This document shows positions 1 to 5,110 of a DNA stretch of 5,225 nucleotides, piece after piece. Position numbers and translations under genes: made by a program. The stretch is from NCBI GenBank assembly GCA_041485385.1, contig JBGPJM010000283.1, positions 1 through 5,225 on the forward strand, in the 5' to 3' direction. Source of the DNA: JBGPJM01 sp041485385 (GTDB lineage: Bacteria; Planctomycetota; Phycisphaerae; Phycisphaerales; UBA1924). The notes under the pieces were generated by a model that saw only the letters and a program-made list of their open reading frames with translations, was not told the DNA's origin and did not search any database. The first letter of the stretch is position 1, and the number at the start of each line of letters is the position of its first letter.

Positions 1-120
1 AGTCCCATCAGTCCCATCAGTCCCATCAGTCCCATCAGTCCCATCAGTCCCATCAGTCCCATCAGTCCCATCAATCCCATCAATCCCATCAATCCCAATC
101 AGTCCCAATCAGTCCTATTC
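1..120. repeat. 9-bp tandem repeat array upstream of rarA
   Basis: Eight perfect copies of AGTCCCATC run from 1 to 72. Two AATCCCATC copies follow (73-90), then three degenerate 10-bp units (91-100, 101-110, 111-120). Decay is directional: copies nearest the window edge are perfect and those nearest rarA are diverged and one base longer. On the minus strand the unit reads GATGGGACT. The array starts at base 1, so it probably continues outside the window. No CRISPR-like spacers separate the units. All codons in the rarA frame are open through the array, but homology places the rarA start well downstream, so translation of the array is unlikely. Confidence 0.97.
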
Positions 121-127
121 GCACTCC

Positions 128-140
128 GCCCCTTTGCCCC
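128..140. repeat. Inverted copy of the GGGGCAAA repeat, upstream of rarA
   Basis: The minus strand here reads GGGGCAAAGGGGC. This is an exact 13-base match to the + strand at 882-894, inside the repeat segment of rarA. It lies between the 9-bp array and the rarA start codon, so two different short repeats are juxtaposed here. A 13-base match in such G-rich sequence is suggestive but could arise by chance. Confidence 0.6.
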
Positions 141-163
141 TTCGCCAACCAATACCATCCCCC

Positions 164-1624
164 ATGGCCGATCTCTGGGCACAGAAGCGCAAGGCGGCGG
201 TTCGCGCGGTCGAGCCGCTCGCCGTCCGCATGCGCCCGCGGACGCTGGAAGAGGTCGAGGGGCAGCAGCACATCCTGGGCCCGGGCAAGCTCCTCCGCCG
301 GATGCTCGCCGCCGACGCCCTGACCAGCCTCATTCTCTACGGCCCGCCCGGCACGGGCAAGACTACGCTGGCGGAGGTCATCGCGGCCTACACCAACCGC
401 CACTTCGAGCGCGAGAACGCCTCCAGCGTCGGTGTCGCACGCATCCGCGAGATCATCCAGCAGGCCGAGGAGCGCCTCGCTAACTCGGGCCGGCGCACCG
501 TCCTCTTCCTCGACGAGATCCACCGCTTCAGCAAGAGCCAGCAGGACGTGCTCCTGGGCGACGTCGAACGCGGCCTCATCACACTCATCGGCGCCACCAC
601 CGAGAACCCCCTCTTCGCCGTCAACTCCGCCCTCGTTAGCCGCAGCACCCTCCTCAAGCTCGAGCCGCTGGACGAGGAAGCCATCAAGCGCGTCGTGCGC
701 CGGGCGGCCGCCGACCCCGAGCACGGCTACGGCAAGCTCCCTATCCAGATCACCGACGACGCCCTGGACGTCTGGGCCAAGAAGAGCGACGGCGATGCGC
801 GCCGAGCGCTGACGGCGCTGGAGGTTGCGGTCCTGTCGGCGGCGAGAGAAGAGGCGGAAGAAGGAGGGGCAACGGGGCAGAGGGGCAAAGGGGCAGAGGG
901 AAAAGAGAAGGCCACCGGTGACGGCGCGGTCCTCTTGTCTTCCCTCCCCGCTCATCCCCGCCTCATCGACCGCGCCGTCGCCGAAGAATCCATCCAGCAG
1001 AAGGCCGCTGTCTACAGCGGCACCGGCGACGAGCACTACGACTCCATCTCCGCCATGATCAAGTCCGTCCGCGGCAGCGACCCCGACGCCACCGTCTATT
1101 GGCTCGCCCGCATGCTCGACGCCGGCGAGGACCCCCGATACATCGCCCGCCGCCTCGCCATCCTCGCCAGCGAGGACATCGGCAACGCCGACCCCCGCGG
1201 CATGATGGTCGCCGCGGCCTGCTGGGAACTCGTCGAACGCGTGGGCATGCCCGAGTGCCGCATCGTCCTCTCGCAGGCGGCCATCTACCTCGCGCTCGCG
1301 CCCAAGAGCAACGCCAGCTACATGGCCATCGAGGCCGCGCTGGCGGACGTGAAGGAAGGCCGCACGCTCCCCGTCCCGCTCTACCTCCGCGACCCCCACA
1401 GCTCCCCCGTCTCCACTCACTCTAAGACCGGCGAGGCCGTGCGCACCAAGGAGGCCGGCAGCGAGAAGTACGTCTACAGCCACGACGTCGAGGGGAACAT
1501 CAGCCAGCAGAGCTACCTGGGCGTGGACAAGCAGTACTACACACCCACGATGAACGGCGCGGAAAAGCTGCTCGCCGAGAGGCTAGAACAGATCAGGAAG
1601 TTGCGGCGCACCGGACCGGCATGA
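164..1624 (+). CDS. rarA: Replication-associated recombination protein A (RarA/MgsA), AAA+ ATPase
   Basis: This is a 486-aa cytoplasmic AAA+ ATPase of the clamp-loader-like RarA/MgsA/WRNIP1 family, which acts at stalled or gapped replication forks together with SSB. Visible motifs are Walker A GPPGTGKT (residues 60-67), Walker B VLFLDE (113-118), sensor-1 region GATTEN (143-148), a likely arginine finger at R160 in ALVSRS, and sensor-2 DARRAL (211-216). The C-terminal tetramerisation region follows, with KSVRGSDPDA (300-309), ASEDIGNADPR (335-345) and APKSN (379-383). I chose ATG 164 because the family N-terminus begins near 'MADLWAQ'; a TTG at 134 is an in-frame alternative. No clear Shine-Dalgarno is seen. 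The protein is longer than the usual roughly 430-450 aa. About 30 residues (about 228-260) between the lid and the C-terminal domain are extra and partly repeat-encoded, and residues about 411-432 also look longer than in relatives. The catalytic core is intact, so it is probably functional. Confidence 0.96.
   Translation: MADLWAQKRKAAVRAVEPLAVRMRPRTLEEVEGQQHILGPGKLLRRMLAADALTSLILYGPPGTGKTTLAEVIAAYTNRHFERENASSVGVARIREIIQQAEERLANSGRRTVLFLDEIHRFSKSQQDVLLGDVERGLITLIGATTENPLFAVNSALVSRSTLLKLEPLDEEAIKRVVRRAAADPEHGYGKLPIQITDDALDVWAKKSDGDARRALTALEVAVLSAAREEAEEGGATGQRGKGAEGKEKATGDGAVLLSSLPAHPRLIDRAVAEESIQQKAAVYSGTGDEHYDSISAMIKSVRGSDPDATVYWLARMLDAGEDPRYIARRLAILASEDIGNADPRGMMVAAACWELVERVGMPECRIVLSQAAIYLALAPKSNASYMAIEAALADVKEGRTLPVPLYLRDPHSSPVSTHSKTGEAVRTKEAGSEKYVYSHDVEGNISQQSYLGVDKQYYTPTMNGAEKLLAERLEQIRKLRRTGPA
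866..905 (+). repeat. 8-bp G-rich tandem repeat embedded in rarA
   Basis: GGGGC recurs at exact 8-base spacing: GGGGCAAC (866-873), GGGGCAGA (874-881), GGGGCAAA (882-889), GGGGCAGA (890-897), then a decayed GGGAAAAG (898-905). Because 8 is not a multiple of 3, the frame rotates through the repeat. It encodes a Gly/Lys/Glu/Arg-rich stretch (about residues 235-249, GATGQRGKGAEGKEK) with no stop. It falls in the loop between the sensor-2 lid and the C-terminal domain of RarA, where family members have a shorter linker. Confidence 0.92.
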
Positions 1625-1633
1625 GGGCCGGTC
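1614..1633 (+). terminator. Hairpin spanning the rarA stop codon, possible terminator
   Basis: GACCGGC (1614-1620) pairs perfectly with GCCGGTC (1627-1633) around a 6-nt loop that contains the TGA stop. The sequence after it (ATTTCAT) is only slightly T-rich, so it is not a textbook intrinsic terminator. It could act as an mRNA 3'-end stabiliser or a weak terminator. Confidence 0.35.
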
Positions 1634-1688
1634 ATTTCATACGCGCGATCGTGATGCGGCCGACAACGACCGGCTATCAACGGGGAGC

Positions 1689-1707
1689 CCCGAGCGCGAA
1701 GCTCGGG
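1689..1707. repeat. GC-rich hairpin CCCGAGC-GCGAA-GCTCGGG
   Basis: A perfect 7-bp stem (1689-1695 with 1701-1707) encloses a 5-nt GCGAA loop and is followed by a G-rich run (1709-1719). It has no T tract. It resembles the short palindromic intergenic elements that are often dispersed in planctomycete genomes, but a single copy in this window cannot show that it is repetitive. Confidence 0.45.
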
Positions 1708-1899
1708 CGGGAGGGGGGGCGATATGCGTCGCCCGCTCCTGGTTCCGGCTGATTGGGCATGTCTCGGTGTGCAGTGGTCCTTGGTGTCAGCGCCTTTGCA
1801 GTTGACGTGGCCAGGAACGGATCATGTCCGCGCGCCGCCGCACGCGGTACCGGCGATCGATCAACCGCGCACGCGCAAATGATCGCGTCGAAGATGATT

Positions 1900-1913
1900 C
1901 CACCCAAGGGTGG
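1900..1913. other. Short perfect inverted repeat CCACCC-AA-GGGTGG
   Basis: Six bases (1900-1905) are exactly inverted at 1908-1913 around AA. As RNA this would form a 5-bp stem with a CAAG loop. It lies inside the intergenic region, far from both flanking genes, and no function can be assigned. Confidence 0.3.
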
Positions 1914-2001
1914 CGAAGGACGCTGCACCCGCCTTGCGGATCGTGAAAACCGGCTCACACTGAACGGCGGAGAAGATCAGGGCATGCGACGCCGGGACTG
2001 A

Positions 2002-2038
2002 CCCCCCCGATGTGATCACGGGGTGGGGGGGCGGGGGG
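2002..2038 (+). promoter_or_regulatory. C7/G7 hairpin and G-rich tract upstream of the dehydrogenase gene
   Basis: Seven C (2002-2008) can pair with G runs at 2020-2031. The interior carries CCCCG/CGGGG (2005-2009 with 2019-2023) and an 8-bp palindrome GTGATCAC (2012-2019). The G-rich half (2020-2037, runs of 4, 7 and 6 G split by single T and C) could also fold as a G-quadruplex. It ends roughly 100 bp before the start codon. It could be a terminator-like barrier, a 5'-UTR structure or a replication or assembly hot spot. The sequence supports the structure but not a role. Confidence 0.45.
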
Positions 2039-2134
2039 ACAAGACTATCACTTGGGCCATTTCGGTGGCATCATTCCGCCGATGCGCCTTGCGGGTGGTC
2101 AAATCGCGCCCACACTCGTGAGATGGAAACCACT

Positions 2135-3445
2135 ATGAAAAACTCGGTCGCCTCGCGCTTTCGATGTCCGGTCTGGCGTCTGTCGCTCCTGGGCTTTGCG
2201 ATCGCCGCCGCCCCCGCCGCGGGCCAGGACGTCGCTACCTTCCAGGTCTTCCAGTCCGGTTTCGCGGGCCCCGCCTACCTCGGCAGCCCGCCGGGGGAAC
2301 CCAACCGCATCATGATCGCGGAGCTCGGTGGCGTCATCCGCGTGATCGAGAACGGCGTGCTGCTGCCGACCCCCTTCCTTGACAACACCGCCCGCACTTA
2401 TCCGGACCACGGCCTGATCGGCGTGGCCTTCCCGCCCGACTACGCCACCAGCCGGCGCTTCTACATCAACTACACCGCCGTCGGCATCAGCGGCCCGCGC
2501 ATCGCCCGCTACACGACCTCCGCCAACCCCAACGTCGCCAACACCACCGAGGAGATCCTCCTCGACACGGGCTCGGGTGTCGGCGACCACGACGCGGGGT
2601 GGATGAGCTTCGGGCTCGACGGCTACCTCTACATCGCCCGCGGCGACTCCGGCGGCGATCCGCAGGATCCTGACGTCTTCCAGGGGAAGATCCTGCGGCT
2701 GGACGTCTCCACGCCCACCGGCTACACCGTCCCGCCCGACAACCCCTTCGTCGGCCTCCCCGGCCTCGACGAGATCGCCGCCGTCGGCGTGCGCAACCCC
2801 TGGCGCGACGGGTTCGATTCCCTCACCGGCGACCTGTACCTCGCCGACGTCGGCCAGAACACGATGGAGGAGATCGACTACGTGCCCGCAGGCACCATCG
2901 CCGGGCGCAACTTCGGCTGGCCGTGCGTCGAGGGGACCCTCTGCCGCGACTCGACACCCCCCTGCACGTGCTCGAGCCCCCCGCTGACGGCGCCGATCCA
3001 CACCTACGGACGCACCGACGGCGTCGTCGTGATCGGCGGCCTGGTGTACCGCGGCAACGCCATCCCGCGCTGGCGCGGACGCTACTTCTTCATGGAAGGG
3101 GAGTTCGACCGCGTCTGGTCGTTCCGCGTCGTCAACGGGGTGGAGACCGACCTGCAGGAGCACACGGCGGGATTGAACCAGGGGATCTCGCCGACGCTGC
3201 GCATCGGGATCGCCTTCGGCACGGATGGCCAGGGCGAACTGTACGTGATGGAGTACGGCGGCCGAATCCTGAAAATCGTCCCCCGGTTCGCCCCCGCCGA
3301 TTGGGACCTGAGCGGCGCCGTCAACAGCGCCGACTTCTTCATGTACCTGAACGACTTCTTCGCCGGGAACGCCGACCTCGACGGCGACCAGGCAACCACC
3401 AGCGCCGACTTCTTCGAATACCTCAACATGTTCTTCGGGGGCTGA
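2135..3445 (+). CDS. Exported PQQ-dependent sugar dehydrogenase-like protein with dockerin-like tail
   Basis: This 436-aa protein belongs to the glucose/sorbosone dehydrogenase family (GSDH, six-bladed beta-propeller), whose members oxidise aldose sugars with PQQ and calcium outside the cytoplasm. The signal peptide covers residues 1 to about 30: Arg-containing start, hydrophobic LSLLGFAIAAAPAA, likely cleavage before QDVATF. Family landmarks are GLIGVAFP (93-100), H152 in DHDAGWMSFGLDGYLYIARGD (151-171), GKILRLDV (184-191), GVRNPWR (218-224), ADVGQNTMEEID (237-248), NFGWPCVEG (259-267), VIGGLVYRG (299-307) and FGTDGQGELYV (361-371). Four cysteines (264, 270, 277, 279) could form disulfides, which fits export. 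A duplicated calcium-loop tail follows (389-436). I chose ATG 2135 because the signal peptide follows it directly; ATG 2123 is an in-frame alternative and a GTG at 2012 is unlikely. The common HNGG motif reads HDAG here. The substrate is unknown. Confidence 0.9.
   Translation: MKNSVASRFRCPVWRLSLLGFAIAAAPAAGQDVATFQVFQSGFAGPAYLGSPPGEPNRIMIAELGGVIRVIENGVLLPTPFLDNTARTYPDHGLIGVAFPPDYATSRRFYINYTAVGISGPRIARYTTSANPNVANTTEEILLDTGSGVGDHDAGWMSFGLDGYLYIARGDSGGDPQDPDVFQGKILRLDVSTPTGYTVPPDNPFVGLPGLDEIAAVGVRNPWRDGFDSLTGDLYLADVGQNTMEEIDYVPAGTIAGRNFGWPCVEGTLCRDSTPPCTCSSPPLTAPIHTYGRTDGVVVIGGLVYRGNAIPRWRGRYFFMEGEFDRVWSFRVVNGVETDLQEHTAGLNQGISPTLRIGIAFGTDGQGELYVMEYGGRILKIVPRFAPADWDLSGAVNSADFFMYLNDFFAGNADLDGDQATTSADFFEYLNMFFGG
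3299..3442 (+). repeat. Duplicated dockerin/EF-hand-like calcium loops in the dehydrogenase C-terminus
   Basis: Two copies of a calcium-loop plus helix unit form the last 48 residues. Loop 1 has D389, D391, S393 and D400; loop 2 has D414, D416, D418 and D425. These match positions 1, 3, 5 and 12 of the dockerin loop. Each is followed by FF-x-YLN-x-FF. At DNA level a 16-base identity (CAGCGCCGACTTCTTC at 3325-3340 and 3400-3415) recurs with an offset of exactly 75 bp, or 25 codons. Such tails are common on exported Phycisphaerae proteins; their partner is not known, and a cell-surface attachment or sorting role is inference. Confidence 0.85.
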
Positions 3446-3655
3446 GCACCGCCGCCCCCGGTGAGGACGGAGCGATGGCCGGGATCGGACGGCTCTGCCC
3501 GTCAAGCGGAATCCCTCCCTTTCGCTTTCCTTTCGACTCCGGCGCCTGAACGGCTCGCGCTCTCCCGCTCACTACCCCGGCCGGAGGTATCCACGGGATT
3601 CGCTCCGGAGCTCCGCTCATCCCGGGCGTGCGCCAAGAGTCTTCGCGAGTCCCGT
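3446..3655. other. Spacer between convergent genes
   Basis: This 210-bp spacer lies between the 3' ends of the dehydrogenase (+) and the barrel protein (minus). Only weak stems are visible: CACCG/CGGTG (3447-3451 with 3459-3463) and GACGG/CCGTC (3488-3492 with 3499-3503). Neither has a T tract, so no confident terminator can be called. No gene is supported. Confidence 0.6.
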
Positions 3656-4408
3656 TCAGAACGTCAGCTGGTACCCGATATAGCACGAGAACAGGTTGGG
3701 TCCATCAATGTCGCGTCCGGCGGACAACAGCACGTGGTGGTTCTCCGAGATGTTGATGATGGCGCCGAGGTTGAAGCCAGGCGAGTTGCGCCCGTCGTCG
3801 GTGTCCTTCGTGATGTAGTAGAGCTCGCCGCCGATGGTGAGGGAGTCGGAGAGCTTGCGCTGGAGCTCCCAGCCGAAGCGCCAGAAGTCGCGGTTGCCCT
3901 CGCCGGGGTTGAGCTGCCACCCGCCGCCGCCGTAGGTGGTCCACTTGTCGTCGTCCCAGCTCTTCTGGATCCAGATCGGAAGGAACAGCTGCACGTGCCC
4001 GTTCCCCAGCCCCCGGTCCTCGTCGCCGGTCGGCAGCTCGATCAGCGGGAAGATCCCGATCTGCGGCCGATTGCCGGTCTCCTGGATGAAACGGTACTTG
4101 AACCCCAGCTCGGTGTCGCCGAAGCCGTAATGCGAACTCTCGTCGCGCGGGGCGTCCAGGACGAACGGGGCGACCAGGTGGAGTTGGAGATCGGGGGCCG
4201 CGCCGTAGTTGAACTCGAAGGCGGGAGCGACCAGCGCGTCCCCGCCGTGCTCGTGCCGGTACTGCATCGCGACGTAGAACTCCCAGTGATCGAGCTCGAC
4301 CGGTTCGGGGTCGTCGGTCAAGAACGGCGGACCCGCCCATGCGGCGCCCTCCGCGATGCCGCAGGCGGCGATCACCATGAGGACGGGCCGGCTGTTCCGG
4401 TGGTTCAT
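3656..4408 (-). CDS. Outer-membrane beta-barrel protein, Phenol_MetA_deg-like (putative transporter)
   Basis: This 250-aa protein is predicted to be exported. A signal peptide spans residues 1-25 with cleavage after A-W-A, leaving a mature start GPPFLTDDPEP. The mature part is a series of alternating aromatic/hydrophobic strands such as HWEFYVAMQY, ELGFKYRF, VQLFLPIWIQ and GGELYYIT, and it ends in the aromatic C-terminus YQLTF, a typical outer-membrane barrel signal. Conserved-looking segments GFGDTELGFKYRF (114-126), LPTGDEDRGLGNG and WTTYGGGGWQLNPG match the pattern of the large family annotated as meta-pathway phenol degradation or 'transporter' proteins. That label is historical and its members' cargo is mostly unknown. 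The start is supported by AGGGG six bases upstream. It lies 99 bp downstream of the small membrane-protein genes on the same strand and may be co-transcribed. An outer-membrane role fits a diderm organism. Confidence 0.82.
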   Translation of the reverse strand: MNHRNSRPVLMVIAACGIAEGAAWAGPPFLTDDPEPVELDHWEFYVAMQYRHEHGGDALVAPAFEFNYGAAPDLQLHLVAPFVLDAPRDESSHYGFGDTELGFKYRFIQETGNRPQIGIFPLIELPTGDEDRGLGNGHVQLFLPIWIQKSWDDDKWTTYGGGGWQLNPGEGNRDFWRFGWELQRKLSDSLTIGGELYYITKDTDDGRNSPGFNLGAIINISENHHVLLSAGRDIDGPNLFSCYIGYQLTF

Positions 4409-4414
4409 GGTCGG

Positions 4415-4419
4415 CCCCT
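4415..4419 (-). promoter_or_regulatory. Ribosome binding site for the barrel gene
   Basis: The minus strand reads AGGGG, six bases before ATG 4408. This supports that start codon and separate translation of the barrel gene even if it shares an mRNA with the upstream genes. Confidence 0.6.
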
Positions 4420-4507
4420 GTCCCGCGACCGCTTGTGCGACGCCGGGGAGTGGGTCAGTCTAACTAACCGAGCCCCTGCCCGACGCTGCGATGGCAGGCA
4501 TGCAGAC

Positions 4508-4858
4508 TTACTTCCCAAACGCCTGAAAGACCGGCGGGAAGGTCAGCACAAGCCCCAGCCCGATCATCGCCAGTGAGACGACGATCCAGCGCCGAACCGG
4601 AACGTCGCGCCGGCGGAGCCATGATCCCAGAACGACCCAGGCGACCAGATACGCGCCCACGGCCCCGATCGTCTTGCCCGACAGGGGCCCGACGGGGTCG
4701 TACAGGTTGAGCAACGCCTTGACGCGCTCGCTGGCCTCGACCATGACCGTGAGCACCCCAAGGACGGTGCAGCCGATCCCGGCAGCCGCCATCGCCGCCA
4801 TGGCCGGCCCGCTGACGACCTGGTCCGCCCCCCGTCCGTCCTCGAACTGACCGCTCAT
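4508..4858 (-). CDS. Small three-helix membrane protein of unknown function
   Basis: I do not recognise a named family. The 116-aa product has a short polar N-terminus (MSGQFEDGRGADQ) and three hydrophobic segments at about 19-40, 62-81 and 91-109. The loop between the first two contains DPVGPLSGKT (54-63), and an Arg-rich turn (RRR, 82-84) follows helix 2, giving a likely cytoplasmic side by the positive-inside rule. It ends LTFPPVFQAFGK. ATG 4858 is preferred over an in-frame GTG at 4876 because AGGGAGG sits six bases upstream of it. The gene starts 24 bp after the stop of the 67-aa membrane protein, so the two very likely form an operon and may interact. The barrel gene follows after 99 bp. 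Confidence 0.78.
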   Translation of the reverse strand: MSGQFEDGRGADQVVSGPAMAAMAAAGIGCTVLGVLTVMVEASERVKALLNLYDPVGPLSGKTIGAVGAYLVAWVVLGSWLRRRDVPVRRWIVVSLAMIGLGLVLTFPPVFQAFGK

Positions 4859-4864
4859 GCCGCG

Positions 4865-4871
4865 CCTCCCT
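4865..4871 (-). promoter_or_regulatory. Strong ribosome binding site deciding the 116-aa protein start
   Basis: AGGGAGG on the minus strand lies six bases before ATG 4858. This near-consensus Shine-Dalgarno fixes the start at 4858 and falls within the 24-bp gap after the upstream gene's stop. Confidence 0.8.
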
Positions 4872-4882
4872 GACACAGCGCC

Positions 4883-5086
4883 CTAACGGGTCGCCGCGAC
4901 CTTGTTGATGAACGCGCCAAAGATGCCGGCCACCGCCGCCGCGCCGAAGGAGAGGAGAAGCATCCAGATGACCGCCTTGCGGACCGCGGGCGCCTGAGTG
5001 AGTCTGCGTCCGTAATACGTCACCACGAACGCACCCGATGTGGCGACGATGGGGACGATCCAAGCGATGTGCTCCTTCCACTCCAT
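4883..5086 (-). CDS. Small two-helix membrane protein, possibly 5'-truncated by an IS3 insertion
   Basis: I do not recognise a named family. The 67-aa product (MEWKEHIAWIVP...) has two hydrophobic segments at about 7-25 and 38-60. They are joined by a basic loop YYGRRLTQAPAVRKA (25-39), which predicts both ends outside and the loop in the cytoplasm. It ends NKVAATR. ATG 5086 is the only start codon in the native sequence left before the IS end, and no good Shine-Dalgarno precedes it. The frame stays open upstream of the ATG (HEAWHGFG), across the IS junction at about 5111, to the transposase stop at 5147. The original protein may therefore have been longer. The downstream 116-aa membrane protein follows after 24 bp, consistent with an operon. 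Confidence 0.65.
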   Translation of the reverse strand: MEWKEHIAWIVPIVATSGAFVVTYYGRRLTQAPAVRKAVIWMLLLSFGAAAVAGIFGAFINKVAATR

Positions 5087-5110
5087 GCCGAACCCGTGCC
5101 AGGCCTCGTG

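Larger units (their letters stand above)
1625..2134. other. Long intergenic region without a convincing gene
   Basis: About 510 bp separate rarA from the dehydrogenase gene. Short open frames exist (for example 1753-2001 on + and 1677-1958 on minus), but their products resemble no family, are rich in Arg/Ala as expected of GC-rich non-coding sequence, and have no good ribosome binding site. Visible contents are hairpins at 1689-1707, 1900-1913 and 2002-2031, and an 8-bp palindrome CGGTACCG (1845-1852). No tRNA, rRNA or recognised riboswitch was seen. The dehydrogenase promoter should lie here, but I could not identify convincing -35/-10 boxes. Confidence 0.7.

Noticed and set aside
1..120. 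CRISPR array
   Set aside because: The units are 9-10 bp and contiguous, with no spacers.
89..1483. 464-codon minus-strand open frame opposite rarA
   Set aside because: It is an antisense shadow of a well-supported RarA gene. Its product is low-complexity Gly/Ala/Val/Asp sequence with no domain, as expected from GC-rich codon bias, and it ends in the tandem repeat.
1912..1985. Possible remnant of IS21-type terminal repeats (GTGAAAACCGGCTCACACTG and loosely similar neighbours)
   Set aside because: Only one unit looks like the IS21 end pattern. The flanking units are too diverged and irregularly spaced, and no transposase remnant is nearby.
1753..2001. 82-codon + strand open frame in the intergenic region
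   Set aside because: It has no ribosome binding site and no recognisable motif, and its composition is that of random GC-rich sequence.
2040..2085. Sigma-70-type promoter for the dehydrogenase (TTGGGC at 2052)
   Set aside because: There is no acceptable -10 hexamer 16-18 bases downstream.
2099..3505. 468-codon minus-strand open frame opposite the dehydrogenase gene
   Set aside because: The + strand encodes a recognisable family with signal peptide and motifs. The antisense product is Val/Gly/Asp/Arg-rich and matches nothing.
4440..4490. Promoter for the barrel gene in the AT-richer patch (minus strand GGTTAGTTAGACTGAC)
   Set aside because: A TAGACT -10-like hexamer exists, but no -35 match lies at suitable spacing.
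3461..4576. 371-codon + strand open frame opposite the barrel gene
   Set aside because: It overlaps a minus-strand gene with signal peptide, ribosome binding site and barrel C-terminus. The + product has no recognisable features.
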